64,000 nt of DNA from Ectothiorhodospiraceae bacterium 2226 (lineage in GTDB: Bacteria; Pseudomonadota; Gammaproteobacteria; GCA-013348725), in contig CP054689.1 of assembly GCA_013348725.1 (NCBI GenBank), positions 2,538,501 to 2,602,500 on the forward strand, written 5' to 3'. Position 1 is the stretch's first letter; each line of letters begins with the position of its first letter. Of this stretch, positions 1 through 9,125 are shown one piece after another. A program made the position numbers and the translations under genes. Under the pieces are notes generated by a model. It saw only the letters and a list, made by a program, of their open reading frames with translations. It searched no databases and was not told where the DNA came from.

Positions 1-1
1 G

Positions 2-847
<846 letters not shown>

Positions 848-872
848 CCGCGCCAGACGACGCGCCCCGGGC

Positions 873-3071
873 CTACTCGCCGGTGTGCACGAACACCACC
901 GCCGCGAGCGGCGGCAGGGTGATCTCCATGGAGTGTTCGCGCCCCATCCAGGGCACCGCGCTCGCCATCACGCCGCCGCCGTTACCCACGTCGCTGCCGC
1001 CGTAATGGGCCGAGTCGGTGTTCATCACCTCGCGGTAGAAGCCGGCGTGCGGCACGCCGATGCGATAACCTTTGCGGGGCAGGGGGGTGAAGTTGAGCGC
1101 GACCACGATGGTGGCGCCGTGCTCGTCCTTGCGCACGTAACTCAATGTCGACTGCGCGGTGTCGTGGCAGTCGATCCACTCGAAACCGCGCTCGTCGAAG
1201 TCCAGCCGGTGCAGCGCGGGCTGCTCGCGGTACAGGCGGTTCAGGTCCGCCACCAGGCGCTGGATGCCCTGGTGCTGCGGGCGCTCGAGCAACTCCCAGT
1301 CGAGCGCGCGGTCGTGGCTCCACTCGCGGCCCTGCGCGAACTCGCAGCCCATGAACAGCAGCTTCTTGCCCGGCTGGGTGTACAGGTAGGCGTACAGCAG
1401 GCGCAGGTTGGCAAAGCGCTGCCAGGGGTCGCCCGGCATCTTGTCGATCATGGAGCCTTTGCCGTGCACCACCTCGTCGTGCGAGAAGGGCAGCACGAAG
1501 TTCTCGGTGAAGGCGTACAGCAGCCCGAAGGTGAGCCGGTCGTGGTGGTACTGGCGGTGGATGGGGTCCTTGCTGATGTAGTTGAGCGTGTCGTGCATCC
1601 ACCCCATGTTCCACTTCATGCTGAAGCCGAGCCCGCCCAGCCACACCGGGCGCGACACCATGGGCCAGGCGGTGGACTCCTCGGCCACCACCAGCGCGCC
1701 GGGATGCAGCTGGTGCACCACCGTGTTCAATTCGCGCAGGAAGCTGATCGCCTCCAGGTTCTCGTTGCCGCCGTAGATATTGGGCAGCCAGTCGCCTTCC
1801 TCGCGTGAGTAATCGAGGTACAGCAGCGAGGCCACGGCGTCCACCCGCAGGCCGTCGAAGTGGAACTCCTCCAGCCAGTAAATGGCGTTGGAGAGCAGGA
1901 AGTTACGCACCTCGTTGCGCCCGTAGTTGAAGATCAGCGTGCCCCAGTCGCGGTGCTCGCCGCGGCGCGGATCCTCGTGCTCGTACAGCGCGCTGCCGTC
2001 GTAGCGCGCCAGGCCGTGGGCGTCCTTGGGAAAGTGCGCGGGCACCCAGTCGAGCAGCACGCCGATGCCGTGGCGGTGGCAATGGTCCACCAGGTAGCGC
2101 AGGCCGTTGGGGTCGCCGAAGCGGCTGGTGGGGGCGTAGTAACCCACGGTCTGATAGCCCCAGGAGGCGTCCAGCGGGTGTTCGCTGACCGGCAGCAGCT
2201 CGATGTGCGTGAAACCCTGCGCCAGGACGTAATCGACCAGCCGGTGCGCCAGCGTGCGGTAGTCCAGAAACCCGCCGTCCTCGCTGCGTTGCCAGGAACC
2301 GAGGTGGACCTCGTAGGTGGCCATGGGCCGGTGCAGCCAGGCGTCCTGCTCGCGGCGGCCCGCCATCCAGTCGTCGTCGCCCCACTGGTAGGGTTCGGCG
2401 GCCTCCACGCGGGACGAGGTGGCCGGGCGCGGCTCGAAGCTGCGCCCGTAGGGATCCGACTTGAGGTGCAGGGTGGCGTTGTCGCGATTGAGCAGTTCGA
2501 ACTTGTACAGGTCGCCCGGCTGCAGCCCCGGCACGAACAGCTCCCACACGCCGCTCGAGCCGCGCAGGCGCATCGGGTGGCGGCGCCCGTCCCAGGCGTT
2601 GAAGTTGCCCACCACGCTCACGCGCGCCGCGCTGGGTGCCCAGGTGGCGAACACCACGCCGTCGATGCCCTCCACCGTGTGCCGGTGTGCGCCGAGGAAG
2701 CGGTAGGCGTGCCAGTGCTTGCCCTCGCCGAACAGGTACAGGTCGTAATCGGGCAGCTGCGGCGCGAAGCAGTAGGGGTCGTGGGCGCGCCACTGGTGGC
2801 CGTCGCCGTCGCGGTAGGCCACTTGATAATGGGTCGGCAGGCGCTCGGCCGGGCCGTGCCATTCGAACAAGTCGGTCTCGGCCAGGCGCTGCATGGGGAG
2901 CGCCTCGCCGCCTTGGCCGATCAACTCGGCCTGCACCACGCCGGGGGCGAACACGCGCACCCGCACGCCCGCCGGGCCGGGGTGGCGGCCGAGCACCTCG
3001 AAGGGATCGTGATGGCGCGCCTCCAGGACGCGGCGCACGGGCGCGGGCAGTTCGGTCAGTTGCTCGTTCAC
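873..3071 (-). CDS. glgB: 1,4-alpha-glucan (glycogen) branching enzyme
   Basis: A 732-residue GH13 enzyme that cuts alpha-1,4 glucan chains and re-attaches them by alpha-1,6 bonds during glycogen synthesis. The N-terminus has the GlgB pattern ([12 protein letters not shown]) followed by a CBM48-type domain and the (beta/alpha)8 barrel. The catalytic residues are visible as Asp in GLRVDAVAS (about residue 410), Glu in VAEESTAWP (about 463) and Asp in FSHDEV (about 531), close to the E. coli numbering. The start is taken as GTG at 3071, preceded by a GAGG Shine-Dalgarno, because the longer frame back to 3158 adds a low-complexity leader absent from the family. No other glg gene lies in the window. 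Confidence 0.94.
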   Translation of the reverse strand: MNEQLTELPAPVRRVLEARHHDPFEVLGRHPGPAGVRVRVFAPGVVQAELIGQGGEALPMQRLAETDLFEWHGPAERLPTHYQVAYRDGDGHQWRAHDPYCFAPQLPDYDLYLFGEGKHWHAYRFLGAHRHTVEGIDGVVFATWAPSAARVSVVGNFNAWDGRRHPMRLRGSSGVWELFVPGLQPGDLYKFELLNRDNATLHLKSDPYGRSFEPRPATSSRVEAAEPYQWGDDDWMAGRREQDAWLHRPMATYEVHLGSWQRSEDGGFLDYRTLAHRLVDYVLAQGFTHIELLPVSEHPLDASWGYQTVGYYAPTSRFGDPNGLRYLVDHCHRHGIGVLLDWVPAHFPKDAHGLARYDGSALYEHEDPRRGEHRDWGTLIFNYGRNEVRNFLLSNAIYWLEEFHFDGLRVDAVASLLYLDYSREEGDWLPNIYGGNENLEAISFLRELNTVVHQLHPGALVVAEESTAWPMVSRPVWLGGLGFSMKWNMGWMHDTLNYISKDPIHRQYHHDRLTFGLLYAFTENFVLPFSHDEVVHGKGSMIDKMPGDPWQRFANLRLLYAYLYTQPGKKLLFMGCEFAQGREWSHDRALDWELLERPQHQGIQRLVADLNRLYREQPALHRLDFDERGFEWIDCHDTAQSTLSYVRKDEHGATIVVALNFTPLPRKGYRIGVPHAGFYREVMNTDSAHYGGSDVGNGGGVMASAVPWMGREHSMEITLPPLAAVVFVHTGE

Positions 3072-3182
3072 GGTACCTCGGGATCGGTGAATGCACTCGG
3101 CTGACGGAGCGGCCGGGGCGTGGGCCGTACGTCGTCCTCCGCCGCACGCGTCTGACACAGCATAGACAACCGTCGGCGGCGC

Positions 3183-3671
3183 TCAGTCGGCCTGCAACTG
3201 GGTCGCCGACACCTCATGCGTTTGGATCGAATATCCGCGATCACGGTAGAAACGAAAGCGTGCGCGCGCCGCGGCACGCTGGCGCTCGTCGCCCGCCACC
3301 AGCTCCACGACGCGCGGAAAGTGGCTGAAGAAGAGCGGAACTTCGTCGGTGAGAGTGACCAGTACCGCGTCCTCGGCCTGCGCCGCCAGCGCCCGTGAAG
3401 GTTCCTCGCCGTCGGCCAGCCCCTCCCAGGCGACGATCACCGGCGGCTCGCCCGCCGGCGCGGCGGCCTCGTCGCCGGCCAGGCGGTGCGGCACGAAGCT
3501 GCCCGCGCGGAAGGTCCACAGCAGGCCGTCGAGCCGCGCCGCCTCGGCCGCGTCGGCCGCCTGCAGGTAGACCGCATGGCCGTGGCTGTACGCCTTCTCG
3601 GTGATGCGGCAGGCGAACCACTCGCGCCGGTCTTCACCCTCGGGCAGTACGTAGAAGTCGATGCGCGTCAC
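3183..3671 (-). CDS. holC: DNA polymerase III subunit chi
   Basis: A 162-residue protein matching HolC, the clamp-loader-associated chi subunit that links the replicative polymerase to single-strand binding protein. The N-terminus (TRIDFYVL) and the conserved block around KAYSHGHAVYL, followed by LLWTFRAGSFVPH, are typical. It lies directly downstream of pepA (3-bp gap), the usual pepA-holC order in gammaproteobacteria, so the two are probably co-transcribed. The C-terminal part, with alternating acidic and Arg/Ala-rich segments, is slightly longer than in E. coli (147 residues). Confidence 0.92.
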   Translation of the reverse strand: MTRIDFYVLPEGEDRREWFACRITEKAYSHGHAVYLQAADAAEAARLDGLLWTFRAGSFVPHRLAGDEAAAPAGEPPVIVAWEGLADGEEPSRALAAQAEDAVLVTLTDEVPLFFSHFPRVVELVAGDERQRAAARARFRFYRDRGYSIQTHEVSATQLQAD

Positions 3672-3674
3672 CCG

Positions 3675-5177
3675 CTAGCGCCCCTTGGCGGCGACGCGGT
3701 TCAGCAGGTACTGGGTCAGCAGGGGCACGGGACGGCCGGTGGCGCCTTTCTTGGCGCCCGACTCCCACGCCACGCCGGCGATGTCGAGATGCGCCCAGTG
3801 GAGCTTCTTGGTGAAGTTCGACAGGAAGCAGGCCGCGGTGATGGTGCCGCCCTCGCGCCCGCCGATGTTGGCCATGTCCGCGAAGTTGCTCTTGAGCTGT
3901 TCGCGGTACTCGTCCCACAGCGGCAGCTCCCAGCCGCGGTCGCTGGCGTAGCGGCCGGCGCTCAGCAGGTCGTTGGCCAGCGGCGGGTGGTTACTGAGCA
4001 CGCCGGTGGCGTGCTTGCCGAGCGCGATCACGCAGGCGCCGGTGAGGGTGGCCACGTCGATCACGGCGTCCGGCTCGAAGCGCGCGCTGTAGGTGAGCGC
4101 GTCGCACAGCACCAGCCGGCCCTCGGCGTCGGTGTTCAGAATCTCCACCGTCTGCCCGGACATGGTAGTGACGATGTCGCCCGGCTTGCTCGCGTTGCCG
4201 TCGGGCAGATTCTCCGAGGCCGGAATCAGCGCCACCACGTTGAGCGGCAGGCCGAGTTCGCATACCGCGGTCATGGTGCCGAGCACGCCGGCGGCGCCGC
4301 ACATGTCGAACTTCATCTCGTCCATGGCGGCGCCGGGTTTGATCGAGATGCCGCCCGAGTCGAAGGTGATGCCCTTGCCGACCAGCGCGATCGGCTTCTC
4401 GTCCTGCGCGCCGCCGCGGTAGTGCATCACGATGAGCTTGGCGGGCTGGCGCGTGCCGCGCGCCACCGAGAGCAGGGCGCCCATGCCCAGCTTCTCCATG
4501 TCCGCCTCCTCCAGCACCTCGACCTCGAGCTTCTCGAACACCTTGCTCATGGACAGCGCATGCTCGGCGAGGTAGCTGGGCGTGCACACGTTGCCGGGCA
4601 GGTTGCCGAGGTCGCGCGCGAGGCTCACGCCGTCGGCGATCGCGGTGCCGACACGCACCGCCTGCTCGCCGTCGTTCAGTTCGCGGCGGTTGGGTACGCT
4701 CAGGATCAACTTGCGCAGCGGCCGGCGCGTGGAGTCCTTCTTGCTCTTGAACTGCTCGAAGCGGTACAGGGTGTGGCGCGTGGCCTCCACCGCCTGGCGT
4801 ACCTTCCACGCCGTGTCGCGCCCCTTGACCGGGATCTCGGTCAGGTAGCACGCGGCGTCCATGGCGCCGATGTCGTTGAGGGTGTTGACCGCGCTGGCGA
4901 TGATCTTGCGATACTGCGCATCGGTGAGGTCGCGCTCGCGCCCGCAGCCGACCAGCAGCACCCGGTTGCTCAGGGTATTGTCGAGGTTGTGCAGCAGCAG
5001 GGTCTGGCCGAGTCGGCCCTCGATGTCGCCGCGGCGCAGCAGCGAGGCGATGTAGCCGCCACTCGCCTTGTCGACCGCATGCGCGGCCGCCGACAGGCGG
5101 CGCGGCTCGAACACGCCGACCACCACGCAGGCATTGCGCTGTTTTTCAGGATCACCACTCTTTACACTGAACTCCAT
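3675..5177 (-). CDS. pepA: Cytosol (leucyl) aminopeptidase, M17 family
   Basis: A 500-residue metallo-aminopeptidase that removes N-terminal residues, notably Leu, from peptides; the E. coli homologue is also a DNA-binding accessory protein. The M17 signature [10 protein letters not shown] is intact, as are the upstream metal-binding segment [16 protein letters not shown] and the [11 protein letters not shown] block carrying further metal ligands. The length equals that of the E. coli enzyme (503). The N-terminal domain, which lacks catalytic residues, spans roughly residues 1-170. It is divergent from lptF across a 250-bp gap; the same divergence is widespread in gammaproteobacteria and supports the assignment. 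Confidence 0.95.
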   Translation of the reverse strand: MEFSVKSGDPEKQRNACVVVGVFEPRRLSAAAHAVDKASGGYIASLLRRGDIEGRLGQTLLLHNLDNTLSNRVLLVGCGRERDLTDAQYRKIIASAVNTLNDIGAMDAACYLTEIPVKGRDTAWKVRQAVEATRHTLYRFEQFKSKKDSTRRPLRKLILSVPNRRELNDGEQAVRVGTAIADGVSLARDLGNLPGNVCTPSYLAEHALSMSKVFEKLEVEVLEEADMEKLGMGALLSVARGTRQPAKLIVMHYRGGAQDEKPIALVGKGITFDSGGISIKPGAAMDEMKFDMCGAAGVLGTMTAVCELGLPLNVVALIPASENLPDGNASKPGDIVTTMSGQTVEILNTDAEGRLVLCDALTYSARFEPDAVIDVATLTGACVIALGKHATGVLSNHPPLANDLLSAGRYASDRGWELPLWDEYREQLKSNFADMANIGGREGGTITAACFLSNFTKKLHWAHLDIAGVAWESGAKKGATGRPVPLLTQYLLNRVAAKGR

Positions 5178-5427
5178 ATCCGCTCCCTTGTTCTGCGGGG
5201 TGGCTCGGGCGACCCATGCCGAGCGCGCGCGTCGCCCACGCGGCCTGCTGCCGGGGTGGTCGCGCGAGCGGCTGCTCGGCTGGAAGTGGGGCGGCCGTGC
5301 TGGTTTCCGCGCCTCGTGGGGCGCGCGCCCGGGCGCCGGGCCGGGCCGCCGAGTTGGCGCTCCGTAGTTTACTTAAGTCGTATCGAAATTCTAGATCATT
5401 ATCGAAACATTCCGGCGGTAAGACGGC

Positions 5428-6516
5428 TTGATTATTAATAAATATCTGTTCCGCGAAGTGCTGTTCACCCTGCTCGCGGTGACCCTGGTGCTGATGCTGA
5501 TATTCCTCAGCGGGCGCTTCCTGCGCTTCCTGATGGACGTGGCGGCCGGCGCCCTGCCGATGAGCGAGGTGCTGGGGCTGGTGCTGCTCAAGAGCACCGC
5601 CAGCCTGGCGATCGTGGTGCCGTTGGCGCTGTACATCGCGGTGCTGCTCGGCCTCAGCCGGCTGTACAAGGACAACGAGATGACGGCGCTGGCGGCCTGC
5701 GGGGTGGGCGTGGACCGCGTGATGAAGACGGTCGGGGTGTTCGCGCTGGTGGTCGCGGTGCCGGTGGCGCTGCTGTCCCTGTGGATCGCCCCCTGGGCGG
5801 AGGCCGCCAGCCGCGGGATGATCGAGCGCGCGCAGGCCACGGTGGATATCGAGGCCTTCGGCGCCGGGCGTTTCCATGAGGTGCGCGGCAGCGACGCGGT
5901 GTTCTACGTCGAGCGGGTGGAGCCGGGCAGCCGCATGGGGCGGGTGTTCGTGATGGCGCGCGTCGACGGCCGCGAGGACATGGTGGTGGCCGAACGGGCC
6001 TACCAGCAGGCGGACCCGGCCACCGGCGAGCGGGTGCTGGTGCTGGAGAACGGCTACCGCTACGAAGGCGCTCCGGGCAGCGCCGACTACCGCATGCTGG
6101 AGTTCCAGCGCCATACGGTGCGCCTGCGCGAGCCGGAGGTGGAGGTGGCCCACCGGCGCCTGCGCGAACTGCCGACCACGGCGCTGCTCGGCTCGCAGGA
6201 CCGGGAGGAACGCGCCGAACTGCAGTGGCGCCTCGCGGCGCCGGTGTCGGCGGTGCTGATGGCACTGCTGGCGGTGCTGTTGTCGCGTACCTCTCCGCGT
6301 CAGGGACGCTACGGCAAGCTGTTCGTCGCCATCTTGGTGTACGTGATCTACAACAACCTGCTGAACGTGGCGCGCACCTGGCTGGAGCGCGGCGTGGTGC
6401 CGGAGGTGGTGGGGATGTGGTGGGTCCATGGCGCCCTGGCGCTGATCGTCGCGGTGGCACTGGCGCGCGAGCTCGGTTACCTGCGCGGCGCCCGCGCGGC
6501 GAGGGCCGCGGCATGA
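5428..6516 (+). CDS. lptF: LPS export ABC transporter permease LptF
   Basis: A 362-residue inner-membrane permease of the LptBFG complex, which extracts lipopolysaccharide from the inner membrane and drives it across the Lpt bridge. It shows the LptF/LptG plan: two or three N-terminal membrane helices, a large periplasmic beta-jellyroll domain (about residues 130-260), and further helices from about residue 270. The start codon is TTG at 5428: the translation from there (IINKYLFREVL) matches the universal LptF N-terminus, and no ATG or GTG lies nearby in frame. The stop overlaps the lptG start by 4 bp, indicating translational coupling. Confidence 0.94.
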   Translation: MIINKYLFREVLFTLLAVTLVLMLIFLSGRFLRFLMDVAAGALPMSEVLGLVLLKSTASLAIVVPLALYIAVLLGLSRLYKDNEMTALAACGVGVDRVMKTVGVFALVVAVPVALLSLWIAPWAEAASRGMIERAQATVDIEAFGAGRFHEVRGSDAVFYVERVEPGSRMGRVFVMARVDGREDMVVAERAYQQADPATGERVLVLENGYRYEGAPGSADYRMLEFQRHTVRLREPEVEVAHRRLRELPTTALLGSQDREERAELQWRLAAPVSAVLMALLAVLLSRTSPRQGRYGKLFVAILVYVIYNNLLNVARTWLERGVVPEVVGMWWVHGALALIVAVALARELGYLRGARAARAAA

Positions 6517-7601
6517 TGACCATCCTCGATCGCTACGTGGGCGGCGCGGTCGCGAGCAGCACCGCGGTGGTGATGCTGGTGCTGCTCGCGCTGTATGCCT
6601 TCATCACCCTCACCGGCGAGATGGGGAGCGTGGGGCGCGGCACCTACACCGTGTGGAGTGCCACGCAGTACACGCTGCTCACCACGCCCGGACGGGCGTA
6701 CGAGTTGTTTCCGCTCACCGCGCTGCTGGGTGCGCTGCTCGGCCTCGGTACGCTGGCGGGCAACAGCGAGTTGACGGTGATGCGCGCCGCGGGGGTGTCG
6801 CTGTGGCGCATCATCTGGAGCGTCATGAAGACCGGCCTGGTGCTGGTGCTGCTGGCGCTGGTGGTGGGCGAGGCGGTGGCCCCGCCGGCCGAGCGCTATG
6901 CCACCGAGATGCGCATGGAGCGCCTGGCGCAGAACGTCAGCGTCAACACGCGCCAGGGGCTGTGGGCGCGCGATGGCGATACCTTCATCAACGTGCGGCG
7001 GGTGCAGCCCGACGGGCGGCTGGTGGGGGTCTCGCTGTACGAGCTGGACGCCGAGCGGCGCCTGCGGCGCACCACCACCGCGCTCAGTGCGGAGTACCGC
7101 GATGCCCAATGGCTGCTGCGCGACGTGCGCCGCACACACTTCAGCTACCCAGGGGCCGACCAGGCGGGTCTGGCGACGCAGGTGGAGCGCCTGCCGAGCA
7201 TGCCCTGGCGCAGCCTGCTGACCCCGGAGTTGGTGCAGGTGGTGTCGGTGAGCCCGGAGATGCTAGCGATCTGGGATCTGCACAGTTACGTCAACTACTT
7301 ACGCGCCAACGAGTTGGATGCCGGCCGCTATGAGCTTGCGCTGTGGACCAAGGTGGCGGCGCCGATCGCCACCGGGGTGATGGTGTTGCTCGCGGTGCCC
7401 TTCGTGTTCGGCTCCATGCGCGCGGTGGGCGTGGGCCAGCGCATCCTGGTAGGTACGCTGCTGGGCATCGGTTTCTACCTGTTCAACCAGCTGGTGGGGC
7501 GTGCGGGCCTGGTGTGGGGCATCAGCCCGGCGCTGGCGGCCACGCTGCCGACGCTGCTGATGCTGGCCTTGGCGGTGTGGCTGGTGCGGCGCGTGCGCTA
7601 G
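6513..7601 (+). CDS. lptG: LPS export ABC transporter permease LptG
   Basis: A 362-residue partner permease of LptF in the LptBFG lipopolysaccharide extractor. The N-terminus (MTILDRYVGGAV) is typical, followed by a hydrophobic segment, the GNSELTVMRAAGVSLW cytoplasmic coupling-helix region that contacts LptB, a periplasmic jellyroll domain, and a C-terminal block of helices around residues 285-360 containing LWTKVAAPIATGVMVLLAVPFVFGS-type sequence. The ATG at 6513 overlaps the end of lptF, so this start is chosen over longer in-frame extensions inside lptF. It converges with the sulfurtransferase gene 14 bp downstream. Confidence 0.94.
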   Translation: MMTILDRYVGGAVASSTAVVMLVLLALYAFITLTGEMGSVGRGTYTVWSATQYTLLTTPGRAYELFPLTALLGALLGLGTLAGNSELTVMRAAGVSLWRIIWSVMKTGLVLVLLALVVGEAVAPPAERYATEMRMERLAQNVSVNTRQGLWARDGDTFINVRRVQPDGRLVGVSLYELDAERRLRRTTTALSAEYRDAQWLLRDVRRTHFSYPGADQAGLATQVERLPSMPWRSLLTPELVQVVSVSPEMLAIWDLHSYVNYLRANELDAGRYELALWTKVAAPIATGVMVLLAVPFVFGSMRAVGVGQRILVGTLLGIGFYLFNQLVGRAGLVWGISPALAATLPTLLMLALAVWLVRRVR

Positions 7602-7615
7602 AAGGGCAGGCCGGA

Positions 7616-8437
7616 TCAATCGGTGGCGACGGGCGTGTCGGGCGCGTTGCCCCAGTCGGACCACGATCCGGGATAGCCCTTGACCTGCGCGTAGCCCAGC
7701 CACTTCAAGGCGATGTAACTGTGGGCCGAGCGGTAGTGCGTCTGGCAGTGGGTGACGATGGTCTTGTCGGGCGTGATGCCGCGGCCCTCGTACAGGGCGC
7801 GCACGGCCTCAGCCGGCTTGAGGCGTAGGTTGCGACCCTGGTCCAGGGTCTCGGTCCAGTCGACGTTCACCGCGCCGGGGATGTGGCCGCCGCGCGCCGC
7901 CATGACCTTCATACCGCGGTACTCCTCCGGGCTGCGTGCGTCGAGGACCACCACCGCGTCGTCGTCCAGGTGCGCGGCCACGTAATCGCGCTCCGCGAGC
8001 GGGGCGTCGCTGCGCCGCAGCGTGAGCGTGCGTGGGGTGGGGCGGCCGGGTTCGGCGGTCGTCGGATGGCCCTCGTTGGCCCAGGCGTGCAAGCCGCCGT
8101 TCAGCAGCCCGTGGCGGGTATGGCCCAGCACATCCAAGGTCCATAGCAGGCGTGCGGCGCGCGGGCCGCCCTCGTCATCGTAGGCGACCACATAGCTGTC
8201 GTCGCCGATGCCCAGGGCGCCGAGCTGCTGCGCCAGGGCATCGAGCGGCGGCAACAGGCCCATCACCGGCGGCTGGCCGGTCATCAACACGCCCACGTCC
8301 AGATGCACCGCGCCCGGCACGTGCAGTTGCGCGTAGGTCTCCGGCTTGCCGACGTCCACCACCACCAGGTCGGGCTCGCCGAGCCGGGCTTCCAGGGCGT
8401 CGGGTTCGATGATCAACGGCGATGCGGTGTCGTTCAT
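7616..8437 (-). CDS. sseA: Tandem-rhodanese sulfurtransferase (thiosulfate / 3-mercaptopyruvate type)
   Basis: A 273-residue protein with two rhodanese domains, an inactive N-terminal one (about residues 8-125) and a catalytic C-terminal one (about 150-270). The active-site loop reads CQTHYRSA; Cys is the persulfide carrier that takes sulfane sulfur from thiosulfate or mercaptopyruvate. The loop resembles neither the textbook CRKGVT (rhodanese) nor CGSGVTA (mercaptopyruvate) loop, so the donor cannot be stated. The start at 8437 has a GAGAGAC Shine-Dalgarno 4-5 bp upstream. It is divergent from an Nfu-type Fe-S protein gene, so a role in sulfur supply is plausible but unproven. The symbol denotes the family, not a proven substrate. 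Confidence 0.85.
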   Translation of the reverse strand: MNDTASPLIIEPDALEARLGEPDLVVVDVGKPETYAQLHVPGAVHLDVGVLMTGQPPVMGLLPPLDALAQQLGALGIGDDSYVVAYDDEGGPRAARLLWTLDVLGHTRHGLLNGGLHAWANEGHPTTAEPGRPTPRTLTLRRSDAPLAERDYVAAHLDDDAVVVLDARSPEEYRGMKVMAARGGHIPGAVNVDWTETLDQGRNLRLKPAEAVRALYEGRGITPDKTIVTHCQTHYRSAHSYIALKWLGYAQVKGYPGSWSDWGNAPDTPVATD

Positions 8438-8470
8438 GGTGTCTCTCTCGTGGTCGAACGCAGGGCGTAC

Positions 8471-8512
8471 CCCATCGAGTTATCCCCATCGCGTTATACC
8501 CATCGAGTTATA
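8471..8512. repeat. Three tandem 14-bp repeats in a divergent promoter region
   Basis: Three head-to-tail copies of CCCATCGAGTTATA (8471-8484, 8485-8498, 8499-8512). Copy 1 ends in C instead of A, and copy 2 has C for A at position 8. They lie between the divergent starts of the sulfurtransferase (8437) and nfu (8609), where regulators or sigma factors would bind. The AT-rich ends could also supply -10 elements for either direction. The unit matches no operator I recognise, including IscR sites. Confidence 0.8.
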
Positions 8513-8608
8513 CTAGGGGACCCCCGAAGAATTTCGAGTTCCCCGCGACATGGGCGGGGAGCCTCCTCGGGCACGTCGATTTAGAATGGGCAACACGGCA
8601 GGGACAGC

Positions 8609-9004
8609 ATGAGTGCAGCAGGCGCGGGTGATCATCCCGTGGAACCGATCCGGTTCTACACCGAAGAAGAGCTCGACGCGATCGAGGAGACCGATCCCGA
8701 TCGCGCCTACCGTATCGCGCGCACGCAGGCCCTCGCGGCGCGCGGCGGCGTCGAGCGTAATCCAGAACAACACCCTCTGCCCGAGCCGCAGCAGGTCCGC
8801 GAGGCGCTGGACGACGTGCGCCAGATCCTCATGCAGGACGGCGGCGACATCGAACTGGTCGCGGTCGAAGGGCGGGAGGTCCGCGTGCGCATGAAGGGCG
8901 CCTGTACGGGCTGCCCCAACGCGCCGCTCGATCTCAAGAACGTCGTGGAACGCGTGCTGTTCAACGCCGTCCCGGGCATCGCCAAGATCTCCAACACGTT
9001 CTGA
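8609..9004 (+). CDS. Nfu-type Fe-S cluster carrier (NifU C-terminal domain protein)
   Basis: A 131-residue protein. The first ~55 residues are variable and acidic. The C-terminal ~75 residues form a NifU/Nfu domain with VRQILMQDGGDIELV-like sequence and the cluster-binding CTGCPNAP motif (CxxC), which binds a [4Fe-4S] or [2Fe-2S] cluster at a dimer interface and passes it to apo-proteins. The domain order differs from E. coli NfuA, whose N-terminal A-type domain is absent here. It is monocistronic. The start ATG at 8609 follows AGGGACAGC. Its partner across the divergent promoter is a sulfurtransferase, and a triple 14-bp repeat lies between them. Confidence 0.9.
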   Translation: MSAAGAGDHPVEPIRFYTEEELDAIEETDPDRAYRIARTQALAARGGVERNPEQHPLPEPQQVREALDDVRQILMQDGGDIELVAVEGREVRVRMKGACTGCPNAPLDLKNVVERVLFNAVPGIAKISNTF

Positions 9005-9125
9005 CAACCAGCGCGCGCGGCGTCGCGCCGCGCAGCCCGCCATTGCCCCGGGCCGACGGGCGGTGGTCGCGTGCCCGTCCTTTGACTCAAGGAGTGCTGC
9101 GCACTCCCGCAACACAAGGCCGCCT

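Noticed and set aside
3486..5438. Long plus-strand frame opposite holC and pepA
   Set aside because: It is antisense to two clear genes, rich in Ala/Gly/Arg/His, and typical of shadow frames in high-GC DNA.
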